Source of the DNA: an uncultured Prevotellaceae bacterium
Lineage (GTDB): Bacteria > Bacteroidota > Bacteroidia > Bacteroidales > Bacteroidaceae
Assembly: GCA_900313235.1 (NCBI GenBank)
Contig: OMQN01000012.1
Location: 1 to 36,187 of the forward strand
Direction of reading: 5' to 3'
DNA length: 36,187 nt
Program-made: the position numbers and the translations under genes
Shown: one piece after another, positions 1-8,028 of the stretch
How the letters are laid out: every line of letters begins with the position of its first letter
Position numbering within the stretch: the first letter of the stretch is position 1
Notes under the pieces: model-generated
What the model saw: only the letters and a program-made list of their open reading frames with translations
The model's database searches: none
What the model was told of the DNA's origin: nothing

Positions 1-932
1 GAGAGCCAGAAGGTCAGGCCGTTCTCGTCAGAGAGGTCTTTGCGCACGCGACCAACGAAGACGTCGTCCTTGCCGGCAGTCTCCAGCGGCATGGGGTACA
101 CGAGGTTGGCAGGGTCGTCAACCAACGTACAGCCAGGAGCTGCAGCGATAGCCTTCTGTGCCTCTTCGACGCTGATGGGGCGCTCGGTCTCTATCCACAC
201 GCTCTCTGAGTGTGAGCGCAACGAGCTGACACGCACGCACATAGCCGAGCACTTGGCATCGGTGTGCATAATCTTCTGCGTCTCGTTATACATCTTCATC
301 TCCTCCTTGGTATAGCCGTTGGGCTGGAAGACGTCAATCTGGGGAATCACATTGTAGGCCAGCTGGTGGGGGAACTTCTTGATGGTCTTCACCTCGCCCT
401 CTTCTACCATCTCCTTGTACTGCTGCTGCAGTTCGGCCATAGCGGCGGCACCAGCACCCGAGGCGCTCTGATAAGAAGAGACGTGGATGCGCTTGATGTG
501 CGAGATGTTCTCCAGGGGCTGCAGCACGACAACCATCATGATGGTGGTGCAGTTGGGGTTGGCGATGATGCCGCGAGGACGGTTCAGCGCATCGGCAGCA
601 TTGCACTCGGGCACTACCAAGGGGACATCGGCGTCCATGCGGAAAGCGCTGGAGTTGTCAATCATCACAGCACCATACTTGGTGATGGTCTCTGCAAACT
701 CCTTCGACGTGCCGGCACCTGCAGAGGTGAAGGCGATGTCGATATCCTTGAAGTCGTCGTTATGCTGAAGCAGTTTAACGGTCAGTTCCTTACCACGGAA
801 AGTGTACTTAGTTCCGGCAGAACGCTCAGAACCAAACAACACCAATTCATCCATTGGGAAATTTCTCTCGTCAAGGAGGCGCAGGAATTCCTGGCCTACG
901 GCGCCTGAGGCACCCACAATTGCTACTTTCAT
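1..932 (-). CDS. asd: Aspartate-semialdehyde dehydrogenase (C-terminus cut by window edge)
   Basis: Makes L-aspartate-4-semialdehyde from aspartyl phosphate with NADPH, the branch-point step to lysine/diaminopimelate, threonine and methionine; cytoplasmic. The protein begins [16 protein letters not shown], the Rossmann nucleotide-binding loop. The catalytic cysteine lies in NPNCTT (about residue 128). A typical IDNSSAFR stretch sits near residue 91 and the substrate-binding [13 protein letters not shown] region follows. About 310 codons are present; family members are about 335 residues, so roughly the last 25 are outside the window. The ATG at 930-932 starts exactly at the Rossmann strand. 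A TACTTTTG -7 element lies about 35 bp upstream. It is divergent from the antiporter gene, with about 109 bp between the start codons. Identification is secure. Confidence 0.95.
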   Translation of the reverse strand, partial: MKVAIVGASGAVGQEFLRLLDERNFPMDELVLFGSERSAGTKYTFRGKELTVKLLQHNDDFKDIDIAFTSAGAGTSKEFAETITKYGAVMIDNSSAFRMDADVPLVVPECNAADALNRPRGIIANPNCTTIMMVVVLQPLENISHIKRIHVSSYQSASGAGAAAMAELQQQYKEMVEEGEVKTIKKFPHQLAYNVIPQIDVFQPNGYTKEEMKMYNETQKIMHTDAKCSAMCVRVSSLRSHSESVWIETERPISVEEAQKAIAAAPGCTLVDDPANLVYPMPLETAGKDDVFVGRVRKDLSDENGLTFWL

Positions 933-966
933 AAGTCTTATACTACATTGATTGAATTTCCGCCTG

Positions 967-974
967 CAAAAGTA
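967..974 (-). promoter_or_regulatory. -7 promoter element of asd
   Basis: On the minus strand this reads TACTTTTG, matching the Bacteroidota -7 consensus TAnnTTTG. It is followed by about 34 bp to the asd ATG. No clear TTTG at the -33 position is visible; the upstream sequence is A/T-rich. Confidence 0.6.
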
Positions 975-1016
975 CAAAAAAACTTTCTTTTTGTTCCATA
1001 TTTGGCGAAAAAGTTG

Positions 1017-1024
1017 TAATTTTG
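1017..1024 (+). promoter_or_regulatory. -7 promoter element of the antiporter operon
   Basis: TAATTTTG matches TAnnTTTG and lies 17 bp before the ATG at 1042, so the predicted 5' leader is only about 12-14 nt. A TTTG at 990-993 is the nearest -33 candidate, but the 23-bp spacing is longer than usual. Confidence 0.55.
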
Positions 1025-1041
1025 CACAAAATAATTGATAT

Positions 1042-3162
1042 ATGATGTCATATTTCCCTATAACCAGTCCGACGCTGATTTTCTTTGTCGTGCTGCTTAT
1101 CATCTTGTTGGCGCCCATTATCATGGGTAAGCTGCGCATTCCCCACATCATCGGTATGGTGCTGGCGGGCGGCGAGCACGGACTGAACGTGCTGGAGCGC
1201 GACCACTCGTTCGAGCTTTTCGGCAAGGTGGGCCTGCTGTACATCATGTTTCTGGCAGGCTTGGAGATGGACATGGAGAGCGTCAAGAAGAACTCCAAGC
1301 GCATCCTGTGGTTCGGACTGCTGACGTGTCTGGTGCCGCTGGTGCTGACCTACGCGATGGCCATGTGGCTGCTGGACTATTCGTCGACGGCCTCGTTCCT
1401 GCTGGGTTGCATCATGGCGTCGAACACGCTCATCGCCTACCCCATCATCTCGCGCTACGGCATGGGACGCCACCCCAGCGTGATGCTCAGCGTGGGAGCC
1501 TCGATGCTGTCGCTCTTCATGGCACTGATGATGCTGGCTGCGCTCTCGGCATCCTACAGCAAGGACGTGGGCATCGGCTTCTGGCTGCTATTCATCGTGA
1601 AGTTTGCAGCCTTCTGCGCATTCAGCATCTGGGGAATTCCCAAGGTGACGCGCTACTTTCTGCGCCGCTACTCTGACGCCATCATGCAGTTCATCTACGT
1701 GCTCAGCGTCATGTTCCTCTCAGCAGCTCTGTCAGAGGCCATAGGTGTGGAGGGCATCGTGGGTGCCTTCATCGCTGGTCTTATAATAAATAGGTATATA
1801 CCTCACGTGTCGCCCCTGATGAACCGCATCGAGTTCATCGGCAACGCCATCTTCATTCCCTACTTCCTCATTGGTGTGGGTATGCTCATCAACGTAGGCT
1901 CGCTGTTTGAGGGCTGGCGCATGTTGGGCGTGGTGGCGCTCATCGTCTTCTTCGGCACCTTCGGCAAAGCACTGGCGGCCTACATATCGAGCATACTCTT
2001 CCGACTGACCAAGGCCGAAGGACACATGATGTTCGGCTTGACGTGTGCCCACGCTGCGGGCGCCATCGCCATGGTGATGGTGGGCATGCGACTGGAGGTG
2101 GCGCCAGGTCACTATCTTGTCAATGACGAGATGCTGAACGGTGTGGTCATCATGATTCTCATTACCTGCATCATCTCGACCATGATGACGGAAAAGGCAT
2201 CGCAGGAGATTACCCTCATGGGCAGTCGTGCGGCTAACGGTTTCTCCACGGACGCCTCCCAAGCAAAGAAGGACGAGAAGGTGCTGCTCTGCGTGAAGTA
2301 TCCCGACATTGCACCACAACTGCTGGAACTGGCACTCATGATGCGTAACCCCAAGCGCAACAACGACCTCGTGGCGCTCAACGTGGTGTACGACGACAAC
2401 AATGCCAGCGGCCACCGCGAGGCGGGTCTGCGACTGCTGGAGCGACTGCAACAGCGGGCTTCGGCTGCCGACCTGCAGATGCAGACGCAGGTGCGCCTAT
2501 CGTCAAACATCGCCAACGGCATCAAACACGCCTTCCGCGAATTTGGCTGTTCGGAGATTATCATGGGCATGCACGTACACACGGATGTCAACCCCAAGTT
2601 CTGGGGCGAATTCCTGCAGAGTCTCTATAACGGTCTGAACCGCCAGATTGTGCTGACACGCTTTGTACAACCGCTGAACACGCTGCGCCGCATACAGGTG
2701 GTTGTGCCCTCGCGCGCAGAATTTGAGCCGGGCTTCCACCGTTGGCTGGAGCGACTGGCACGCATGGCGGGCAATCTCGACTGCCGCATACAGTTTCATG
2801 GGCGCAACGAGTCGATGGAACTGATTCGTGAATACATCAACAACCACCACCCCAGCGTGCGTGCAGAGTACACCTACATGGCGCATTGGAACGAACTGCC
2901 ACGGCTGGCTGAGCAAATCCGCGAAGACCACATGTTCGTCGTCATCACCGCCCGTAAGGGCACCATCTCATACAAGACGGCTCTCGAGCGGCTGCCCAAG
3001 GAACTCATGCAGCACTTCTCGGGCAAGAACCTCATGATTCTCTTCCCCGACCAGTACGGTACGCAGAAGGAGGAGTCGATGACCTTCACCGCCGCCCAGC
3101 ACCAGGAGGAGAGCAGCATCTATGATGTACTCGCCCGCTGGATTAACAACCACCGCAAATGA
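1042..3162 (+). CDS. Monovalent cation:proton antiporter (CPA2/Kef type) with C-terminal USP-like domain
   Basis: Predicted inner-membrane cation/H+ exchanger of 706 residues. Residues 1 to about 390 form a dozen hydrophobic helices of the Na+/H+ exchanger fold, including the [14 protein letters not shown] and [16 protein letters not shown] stretches typical of CPA2 proteins. From about residue 415 to the end the protein is soluble and looks like a universal-stress-protein-type regulatory region ([20 protein letters not shown], later [12 protein letters not shown]). This two-part layout is common in Bacteroidota. The ion cannot be read from the sequence. The start is the first ATG of an ATGATG pair, just downstream of a TAATTTTG promoter. 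Its TGA overlaps the ATG of the LolD-like gene (ATGA), so the two are probably translationally coupled. Confidence 0.85.
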   Translation: MMSYFPITSPTLIFFVVLLIILLAPIIMGKLRIPHIIGMVLAGGEHGLNVLERDHSFELFGKVGLLYIMFLAGLEMDMESVKKNSKRILWFGLLTCLVPLVLTYAMAMWLLDYSSTASFLLGCIMASNTLIAYPIISRYGMGRHPSVMLSVGASMLSLFMALMMLAALSASYSKDVGIGFWLLFIVKFAAFCAFSIWGIPKVTRYFLRRYSDAIMQFIYVLSVMFLSAALSEAIGVEGIVGAFIAGLIINRYIPHVSPLMNRIEFIGNAIFIPYFLIGVGMLINVGSLFEGWRMLGVVALIVFFGTFGKALAAYISSILFRLTKAEGHMMFGLTCAHAAGAIAMVMVGMRLEVAPGHYLVNDEMLNGVVIMILITCIISTMMTEKASQEITLMGSRAANGFSTDASQAKKDEKVLLCVKYPDIAPQLLELALMMRNPKRNNDLVALNVVYDDNNASGHREAGLRLLERLQQRASAADLQMQTQVRLSSNIANGIKHAFREFGCSEIIMGMHVHTDVNPKFWGEFLQSLYNGLNRQIVLTRFVQPLNTLRRIQVVVPSRAEFEPGFHRWLERLARMAGNLDCRIQFHGRNESMELIREYINNHHPSVRAEYTYMAHWNELPRLAEQIREDHMFVVITARKGTISYKTALERLPKELMQHFSGKNLMILFPDQYGTQKEESMTFTAAQHQEESSIYDVLARWINNHRK

Positions 3163-3944
3163 TTACAATAGAAAATATCACCAAGAGCTTCGGCTCGCTA
3201 CAAGTGCTCAAAGGCATCGACCTCCACATAAATCGTGGCGAGGTCGTCAGCATTGTGGGCCCCAGCGGAGCCGGCAAGACCACCCTGCTGCAAATCATGG
3301 GCACACTGGACCGCCCCGACAGCGGCAGCGTGCTCATCGATTCTGTCAACGTTACTACCCTCTCCAACAAAAAACTGGCCGACTTCCGCAACCGCCACAT
3401 CGGCTTCGTCTTCCAATTCCACCAGCTGCTGCCTGAGTTTACCGCTCTGGAGAACATCATGATACCTGCCTACATAGCAGGCACCTCGCAGAAGACCGCC
3501 AAGCAGCGTGCTCAGGAACTGTTGCAGTTTATGGGTCTCGCTGACCGCGCCAGTCACAAGCCCAGCGAGCTCTCGGGTGGCGAAAAACAGCGCATCGCCG
3601 TAGCGCGTGCGCTGGTCAACAACCCCTCCGTCATACTGGCCGACGAGCCCTCAGGCTCTCTCGACTCTAAGAACAAGCAAGAGTTGCACCAACTCTTCTT
3701 CGACCTCCGCGACCAGTTCGGCCAGACCTTCGTCATCGTCACTCACGACGAGGGCCTCGCCTCCATTACCGACCGCACCATCCACATGCGCGACGGCCTT
3801 CTGGACATCCCCGTAGTCAGCGACTCCCCCGTGGTCAGCGATAACCCAGCAGTCAGCGATAACTCAGCAGTCAGCGGGTTTCCCGCTGACATAAACGATT
3901 CTGCCCTATGCTTAAACTCGGAGATTACAACACCCTCAGAATAA
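3159..3944 (+). CDS. lolD: LolD-like ABC transporter ATP-binding protein with a repeat-containing C-terminal tail
   Basis: ATPase of the MacB/LolD family. The likely role is powering a LolCE-type permease that releases lipoproteins from the inner membrane. Walker A is GPSGAGKT (about residues 34-41), the signature LSGGEKQR (138-145), Walker B VILADEP (158-164), and the switch histidine is in VTHDEG. The family-specific [17 protein letters not shown] region is clear. The ATPase fold ends near residue 217 (MRDGLL). The remaining 45 or so residues are an unusual tail of repeated PVVSDxP/AVSDN units followed by a hairpin-encoded segment. This tail makes the gene run 37 bp into the next gene. No permease gene is adjacent, so the Lol assignment rests on sequence type alone; a MacB-like exporter ATPase is the alternative. 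Confidence 0.85.
   Translation: MITIENITKSFGSLQVLKGIDLHINRGEVVSIVGPSGAGKTTLLQIMGTLDRPDSGSVLIDSVNVTTLSNKKLADFRNRHIGFVFQFHQLLPEFTALENIMIPAYIAGTSQKTAKQRAQELLQFMGLADRASHKPSELSGGEKQRIAVARALVNNPSVILADEPSGSLDSKNKQELHQLFFDLRDQFGQTFVIVTHDEGLASITDRTIHMRDGLLDIPVVSDSPVVSDNPAVSDNSAVSGFPADINDSALCLNSEITTPSE
3814..3890 (+). repeat. Degenerate tandem repeat ending in a perfect hairpin, inside the lolD tail
   Basis: About four units of a 15-18 bp repeat built around GTCAGCGA(T/C) encode the [10 protein letters not shown]-type tail. The array ends with a perfect inverted repeat at 3870-3890: GTCAGCGGG, loop TTT, CCCGCTGAC. The unit sequence GTCAGCG is itself the left arm of the hairpin. The whole stretch lies after the end of the conserved ATPase fold. 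Confidence 0.8.
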
Positions 3945-4534
3945 AGAAGCGCACCGACTTCGGCCTCTACCTGGACGGCGGCGAAGAGGGTAACATCCTG
4001 CTGCCCAACCGCTACGTACCCAAGGGCTACGTCATCGGACAAGAAATAGAAGTGTTCCTCTATCTGGACCAAGACGAGCGCATCGTGGCCACCACCGAAC
4101 ACCCCGTGGCCAAGGTCGGCGAATTTGCGTGGATGGAGTGTGCCTGGACTAACGAGTATGGCGCCTTCCTCAACTGGGGCTTGATGAAAGACCTCTTCTG
4201 TCCCTTCCGCGAACAGAAGACGCGCATGGTGCGCGGACAACGCTACTACGTCTACGTCATGGAGGACGAGAAGACACACCGACTGATGGCTACTGCCAAG
4301 GTGGAGCGCTACCAGAAGAAGACGGGCTACGAGCTGAGCCTGGACTTCGCAGAGGTGCTGCTGCAATACCTGCGCGAGCACGACGGCCAGTGCGAACTGG
4401 GCGACAAGAGCCCCTCAGAAGCCATTGCCGCCCGTTTCGGTGTTAGCAAGAAAGTGTATAAGAAGGCTGTTGGCGACCTCTATCGCCGCCACCTCATCAC
4501 CATCACTGACGATGGCATAAAGCTTATTTCCTAA
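3908..4534 (+). CDS. CvfB-like S1-domain RNA-binding protein, short form
   Basis: Homologue of CvfB/YitL, RNA-binding proteins made of S1 domains followed by a winged helix. Residues 1 to about 60 ([24 protein letters not shown]) are the first S1-type barrel. Residues about 65-135 ([21 protein letters not shown]) are the second. Residues about 150-208 ([23 protein letters not shown]) are the winged helix. Known full-length members are about 280-300 residues with three S1 domains. Here, only 208 residues are present: the second barrel is followed after VERYQKK almost directly by the [10 protein letters not shown] helix that opens the winged helix. The third S1 domain is therefore missing. The ATG at 3908 gives the usual N-terminus although it lies inside the end of the LolD-like gene. 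It ends 6 bp from the stop of the convergent regulator gene. Confidence 0.85.
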   Translation: MLKLGDYNTLRIKKRTDFGLYLDGGEEGNILLPNRYVPKGYVIGQEIEVFLYLDQDERIVATTEHPVAKVGEFAWMECAWTNEYGAFLNWGLMKDLFCPFREQKTRMVRGQRYYVYVMEDEKTHRLMATAKVERYQKKTGYELSLDFAEVLLQYLREHDGQCELGDKSPSEAIAARFGVSKKVYKKAVGDLYRRHLITITDDGIKLIS

Positions 4535-4540
4535 GAAGTT

Positions 4541-4828
4541 TTACACCTTGAGATAACTCTTCAACGACTCCACATACTCCTCGAAGGCTTTCAGTCCCGT
4601 CGGCGTAATACGGCAGACGGTACAAGGCTTCTTGCCCTTGAAGGTCTTCTCCACCTCGATGTATCCTGCTGCCGAGAGCTTGTCAATCTGCACGCTGAGG
4701 TTGCCCGCCGTAGCCCCCGTCTGCTCCTTGATATAGGGGAACTCGGCCTCCTCAGCACTCACCAAGAGCGACATCACAGCCAGTCGCAGCTCAGAGTGCA
4801 ACAGTGGGTCTAGCGTTGGAAACATCAT
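4541..4828 (-). CDS. Small winged-helix transcriptional regulator (MarR/PadR-like)
   Basis: A 95-residue DNA-binding protein. The helix-turn-helix region reads EQTGATAGNLSVQIDKLSAAGYIEVEK, followed by a wing KGKKPCTVCRITPTG and a terminal helix FEEYVESLKSYL. This is the single-domain winged helix common in Bacteroidota next to a membrane-protein gene. I chose the ATG at 4826-4828 (MMFPTLDPLLHSELRL). It overlaps the stop of the upstream gene as ATGA, and the open frame upstream of it is arginine-rich sequence antisense to no conserved domain. Co-transcribed with the membrane protein; the regulator probably controls its own operon, by analogy with similar pairs. The target is unknown. Confidence 0.8.
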   Translation of the reverse strand: MMFPTLDPLLHSELRLAVMSLLVSAEEAEFPYIKEQTGATAGNLSVQIDKLSAAGYIEVEKTFKGKKPCTVCRITPTGLKAFEEYVESLKSYLKV

Positions 4829-5520
4829 GCCGTCTGCTTTTTTAGCATCATGCCTGGGAGCAGCAGGCCGACAAGACTGAAGATGAAGACGGTCAGACAG
4901 GGCAGCGTAGACATGAAGACGCTCGTCTCGTAAGGCTCCATAGCCACGCACTTCGTCAGCAGCCATGCGCCTACCTCGAAATGCTCCAATACGAAGCACA
5001 GCAGTCCAGCCACCGCGCCAAACCATACCAGCCAGCGCTGATTCAGAATCTGTCCGCTCATGGCGATGGCCATACCCATCAAGAGCACGACAACGGGAGC
5101 CACCCTAATCTGTACCACAGCATATTCGCTGGTCGTCATTGTAGAAGACATAATAGAGGTGCACACGATGGCAATCAGAAAGAATCCGATGCCGAAGATG
5201 CCAAACGTCTTCCACGTCTTAGCCACCAGCGAGCCCACCATATTCGTAGGCGTGTGTGCGCGCTCCTTAATATACTTGCGCGAGAGCAGCCAGATGGCTA
5301 CGGGCAGCAACAACCACAACACGTGGCCGAAGCCCACAAAGCCTGCACTCATCGACAGGAAATTGATGATGGCCACCAACACGGATGTGGTCATGACGCA
5401 AAGACCAGAGATGTAGAGCGACTGCCCCAAGGTTTCAGATACCGCACGGCGGTTCTTCTCAATCTGTTCGGTAATAATTGCCAGACTGCGCTCAGCAGTC
5501 ATATTGCTGTTTTCTTCCAT
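4825..5520 (-). CDS. Six-helix integral membrane protein, unknown function
   Basis: 231 residues. A charged N-terminal helix (about residues 1-35, rich in E/R, ending KNRRAVSETLGQ) precedes six hydrophobic segments at roughly 36-58, 64-80, 103-125, 134-155, 162-182 and 203-223. No catalytic motif or transporter signature is recognisable. It is the first gene of a two-gene operon with the winged-helix regulator, and has a good TTTG-N19-TATCTTTG promoter about 110 bp upstream of the ATG. In similar arrangements the membrane protein is often the regulated product or a sensor-like partner, but the sequence does not show which. Confidence 0.75.
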   Translation of the reverse strand: MEENSNMTAERSLAIITEQIEKNRRAVSETLGQSLYISGLCVMTTSVLVAIINFLSMSAGFVGFGHVLWLLLPVAIWLLSRKYIKERAHTPTNMVGSLVAKTWKTFGIFGIGFFLIAIVCTSIMSSTMTTSEYAVVQIRVAPVVVLLMGMAIAMSGQILNQRWLVWFGAVAGLLCFVLEHFEVGAWLLTKCVAMEPYETSVFMSTLPCLTVFIFSLVGLLLPGMMLKKQTA

Positions 5521-5631
5521 GATTCAAAGTTGTTTTTTAATGCGTTTCTACTCAGTTTTAGTTCTCTTTCGGCCTCAATCCCACCCCTGCAGAAGGCACG
5601 ATTGGAGCCAATTGTGTTCGAATCACGATGC

Positions 5632-5662
5632 AAAGATAAAGAAGTTTATTTTATAAACCAAA
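5632..5662 (-). promoter_or_regulatory. Promoter of the membrane protein / regulator operon
   Basis: Minus strand: TTTG (5659-5662), 19 bp, TATCTTTG (5632-5639). This fits both Bacteroidota promoter elements and their normal spacing. The predicted leader is about 105 nt. Confidence 0.75.
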
Positions 5663-5716
5663 TTATTTCATAGATTTTTCACTCTCCCACCACTTTTTTA
5701 ACATTTGCAAGCGCAA

Positions 5717-5791
5717 AATTACACAATTACAATAGGGTCGGTTCTTCGACCTGAAGGTCGAAGTGTGGCTTCGCAATCCTTTTGTGTAATT
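5717..5791. repeat. Palindromic repeat unit, left copy
   Basis: A 75-bp unit bounded by AATTACAC (5717-5724) and GTGTAATT (5784-5791), with an internal perfect hairpin TTCGACC-TGAA-GGTCGAA at 5745-5762. Read on the minus strand, its first 29 or so bases match the right copy at 6230-6293 with one base missing there. The two copies face each other across the 122-aa gene. This has the architecture of a REP/MITE-like element. No transposase is present. Confidence 0.75.
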
Positions 5792-5792
5792 C

Positions 5793-6161
5793 TTAGAGAT
5801 AATTCCGCAGAAAGGAAACGACGTCAAACACATTTTGTAGAAACAGAAGCGGCACTACAGTCCAAAAAGTTATCCAAGCCATAATTATGCCAAACTTCCA
5901 ACTAAACTTTCGATACTTGGTCTTATCAAAGTGTTTGACGATGAAAGATTCTCGTTTTTCGAAATAATGGTCCAACCATAAGTATATCACTACGTTGACA
6001 AGCAAAAGCAAGGGAAACCCATAATTAAATGGGAATAATTGTATCAAGAAAAGTGAGGGCCAAATAGTCGGAAACGTTAAAATTTCCATTCTTCCTGCTT
6101 CTCTACCTATTGTATAGTATAGAAAATCGAATATCGTTATCTTTCTTCTTTTCCTTTTCAT
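5793..6161 (-). CDS. Small membrane protein of unknown function between inverted repeats
   Basis: 122 residues, starting with the very basic MKRKRRK. Two closely spaced hydrophobic segments lie near residues 30-63, then a charged stretch (DHYFEKRESFIVKHFDKTKYRKF), then a third hydrophobic segment near 88-115. I do not recognise a family. The coding sequence is clearly more A/T-rich and uses different codons (AAA, TTT, ATT) from the GC-richer genes around it. The stop codon sits one base from the left palindromic unit, and the right unit lies about 70 bp before the ATG. A weak TAATTTTG element at 6185-6192 could serve it. The context suggests acquired DNA. A decaying gene cannot be excluded. 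Confidence 0.55.
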   Translation of the reverse strand: MKRKRRKITIFDFLYYTIGREAGRMEILTFPTIWPSLFLIQLFPFNYGFPLLLLVNVVIYLWLDHYFEKRESFIVKHFDKTKYRKFSWKFGIIMAWITFWTVVPLLFLQNVFDVVSFLRNYL

Positions 6162-6184
6162 CTTCCAATAGACGAATATCTTTG

Positions 6185-6192
6185 CAAAATTA
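6185..6192 (-). promoter_or_regulatory. Possible -7 element for the small membrane protein gene
   Basis: Minus strand TAATTTTG, about 23 bp before the ATG. No -33 TTTG at a normal distance. A TATCTTTG on the plus strand at about 6177-6184 abuts it and would point the other way. Confidence 0.4.
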
Positions 6193-6229
6193 CAAATAAT
6201 TGTTGAGATAATCGACAGACATTACACAA

Positions 6230-6293
6230 AATTACACAAAAGATTGCGAAGCCACACTCATACCTTGGTCTGAGAACCCCCTTTCGTGTAATT
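6230..6293. repeat. Palindromic repeat unit, right copy (inverted relative to 5717-5791)
   Basis: 64 bp bounded by AATTACAC and GTGTAATT. The first part (to 6258) matches the minus strand of the left unit except for one missing G. The middle has diverged (CATACCTTGGTCTGAG in place of the perfect hairpin). A second partial AATTACACAAA copy lies immediately upstream at about 6220-6230. Confidence 0.75.
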
Positions 6294-6348
6294 TGGGGGT
6301 ACGAGACAGGCTGATACAGAGCTGTATTAGGCTGGTACGGGAGGGAGC

Positions 6349-6377
6349 ATTCACAGATTCACAATTCACAGTTTATT
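6349..6377. repeat. Heptad array (ATTCACA type)
   Basis: ATTCACA, one extra G, ATTCACA, ATTCACA, GTTTATT. It lies about 30 bp upstream of the lipoprotein promoter. The stretch 6301-6347 just before it holds a small inverted repeat (ATACAG-AG-CTGTAT at about 6314-6327) and no gene. Confidence 0.6.
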
Positions 6378-6407
6378 ATTCGAAGACCTCAGAAAACCTC
6401 AAATATA

Positions 6408-6439
6408 TTTGGCTGTTTACACACTTTCCACTACCTTTG
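6408..6439 (+). promoter_or_regulatory. Promoter of the lipoprotein gene
   Basis: TTTG at 6408-6411, 20 bp, TACCTTTG at 6432-6439; both elements and the spacing match the Bacteroidota consensus. The ATG is 38 bp downstream. Confidence 0.8.
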
Positions 6440-6476
6440 CTGTCAGTTTCACAATAACAATTAAAACTATAAGAAC

Positions 6477-6953
6477 ATGAAAACATTGAAAGTTTTAGGA
6501 GGAGCATTGCTCGTCGTGCTCATGAGCGTGGGTCTTGCCGCATGTGGTGGCGACAGCGACAACGATGACGGTGGTGGAGCACCTGGTAACATCGAAGGTA
6601 CCTGGTATCTGAAAGCTGTAACATGGTATGGATGGAAAAATAACCAACCAGACATGAGCACTATCTATAGTCAGAGAACGTTCGACGACTATAGCGATAC
6701 AGAGACATGGACGCTGAAGAAGTCTGGCGAAAACCTCATCTTGACGAAAAAAGAGTCGGGCGATGAACCATCGACATACACGTTGGAAAAGGTCGGCGAA
6801 AATGAATACAGAAGAACGGGAGGTAGCAGCAATGGAAACGACAAAATAGTTTTCAAGTCCGTTACCGCAAAGCGAATGGAAGTCGAATACTACGACAATT
6901 TCTATCGTCAGACTCAAAACAAAGAGTATGCCTATCTCATCTATATGAGATAA
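6477..6953 (+). CDS. Small lipoprotein, lipocalin-like
   Basis: 158 residues. A signal sequence (residues 1-22) ends in the lipobox LAAC with the lipid-modified cysteine at position 23. The residues after the cysteine are GGDSDNDDGGG, an acidic stretch like the lipoprotein export signal described for Bacteroidota surface lipoproteins, so surface exposure is likely. The mature part has the short alternating-strand pattern (GTWYLKAVTWYGW, TWTLKKSGENLILTKK, YTLEKVGENEYR, KRMEVEYYDN) typical of small lipocalin-like or calycin-type lipoproteins. Single gene with its own promoter and terminator. The ligand is unknown. Confidence 0.75.
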   Translation: MKTLKVLGGALLVVLMSVGLAACGGDSDNDDGGGAPGNIEGTWYLKAVTWYGWKNNQPDMSTIYSQRTFDDYSDTETWTLKKSGENLILTKKESGDEPSTYTLEKVGENEYRRTGGSSNGNDKIVFKSVTAKRMEVEYYDNFYRQTQNKEYAYLIYMR

Positions 6954-6974
6954 CGAATGCCCCATAACAACAAA

Positions 6975-7008
6975 ATAATCGCTCAGGGATTTCTCCTTGA
7001 GCGATTAT
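6975..7008. terminator. Hairpin between the convergent lipoprotein and barrel genes
   Basis: A stem of about 14 bp (ATAATCGCTCAGGGA / its near-complement at 6994-7008, one G-T pair) with a TTTC loop. It lies between two convergent genes, so it probably ends both transcripts; the T-tract is weak on either side. Confidence 0.6.
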
Positions 7009-7052
7009 TATATTTCAAATAGCGTTGCGTTGCAATGTTGCAATAAGCACCT

Positions 7053-7955
7053 TTAGAAGATACGGCCTACGAGGCGGAAGTTCAGGACGGGATAGACAGC
7101 AATCTTAGAGACGGTCTTGATGGCAGCACCACCATCACCTTCTACACCACCTTCTTCAATCTTCTGCTTCTGATATGAGCCATTCTCATAAGTGGGAGCA
7201 ACAATCTCAGGCTTGCCCCAGAACTGTACACCGAGGTCGAACTGGCAACCGATGCGCTTCTTAGGAACGGCACGGCCAAAGCCCAGACCTACATAGGGAC
7301 GGAAGCCCTTTACCTTAATATTTGCCTCCACGTTGCCTTTATCAGCAGGATCTGGAGTGAAGAAATACTTACCAATCTTAGCTCCAATCATTTCCTGACC
7401 TGCAATATATGATGCATAGCTGGGGTCTGGGTTACGAACAGCCTCATTCCACTGGGTGATTGGACTCAAGAAACCGTCTTCTTTATTATAGACAGAGACA
7501 ATCTCGTCTGGACCGAAGTAGGCACCCAAAGTGAAGTGGAAAGAGCCGCCGCCAGGATAGAGGTCAACCAACACGTGACCTGTGGTATTCTTCAGCTTAC
7601 CCTCAACATCCATCTTTTCTGGCAGTTTGTTATTGAAAATAGGATTAGACAAGTCAATCACATCACCAGCACCTGGATGGTATTGTTTATAAGCAGCGTT
7701 AATTTCCTGAGCTTTAGCGGTCAGCTGCGCCATGTTAGCCGACGCCTCCTTGGTACCCAGATTGATGTCTGTTTTTACCTTAATCTGTGGCATGATGTCC
7801 ACACCACCACGAACACCGACATACTTGCCAAGCGTGAACGAAGCGTCGAGGGCGATACCTGTTGTACCAGCACCAGCACCAATACCGAAATGAACCTGTG
7901 CAGAAGCACCGAGAGTGAGCAGCATAGCACTGCAAGCGATTAGTAATTTCTTCAT
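7053..7955 (-). CDS. Outer-membrane beta-barrel protein, unknown function
   Basis: 300 residues starting MKKLLIACSAMLLTLGASA, a standard signal peptide cut before QVHFG. The mature protein has glycine-rich alternating strands (FGIGAGAGTTGIALDASFTLGKYVGVRGGVD; PYVGLGFGRAVPKKRIGCQFDLGVQFWG) and ends YPVLNFRLVGRIF, an aromatic C-terminus usual for outer-membrane barrels. The open frame extends 79 codons upstream, but the ATG at 7953-7955 is preferred because it starts the signal peptide. The TATCTTTG promoter also lies between it and the upstream possibilities. Single gene, downstream of asnS but separated by a terminator. Confidence 0.8.
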   Translation of the reverse strand: MKKLLIACSAMLLTLGASAQVHFGIGAGAGTTGIALDASFTLGKYVGVRGGVDIMPQIKVKTDINLGTKEASANMAQLTAKAQEINAAYKQYHPGAGDVIDLSNPIFNNKLPEKMDVEGKLKNTTGHVLVDLYPGGGSFHFTLGAYFGPDEIVSVYNKEDGFLSPITQWNEAVRNPDPSYASYIAGQEMIGAKIGKYFFTPDPADKGNVEANIKVKGFRPYVGLGFGRAVPKKRIGCQFDLGVQFWGKPEIVAPTYENGSYQKQKIEEGGVEGDGGAAIKTVSKIAVYPVLNFRLVGRIF

Positions 7956-7996
7956 AGTTCTATTGTTTAAATGAGTTAATTTGCATTTACTGTCTG

Positions 7997-8028
7997 CAAA
8001 GATAGGTAAAAAAAATATATGTTCCAAA
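7997..8028 (-). promoter_or_regulatory. Promoter of the barrel gene
   Basis: Minus strand: TTTG (8025-8028), 20 bp, TATCTTTG (7997-8004). The TTTG element lies inside the downstream arm of the asnS terminator hairpin. Confidence 0.75.

Noticed and set aside
264-908. 214-residue open frame on the plus strand
   Set aside because: Lies antisense to asd, a clear conserved gene. Similar long antisense frames occur opposite guaB, recQ and clpX and reflect codon bias.
4829-5026. Longer N-terminus for the winged-helix regulator
   Set aside because: The extra 66 residues overlap the membrane protein gene, are arginine-rich and unstructured, and the ATGA overlap gives a natural start.
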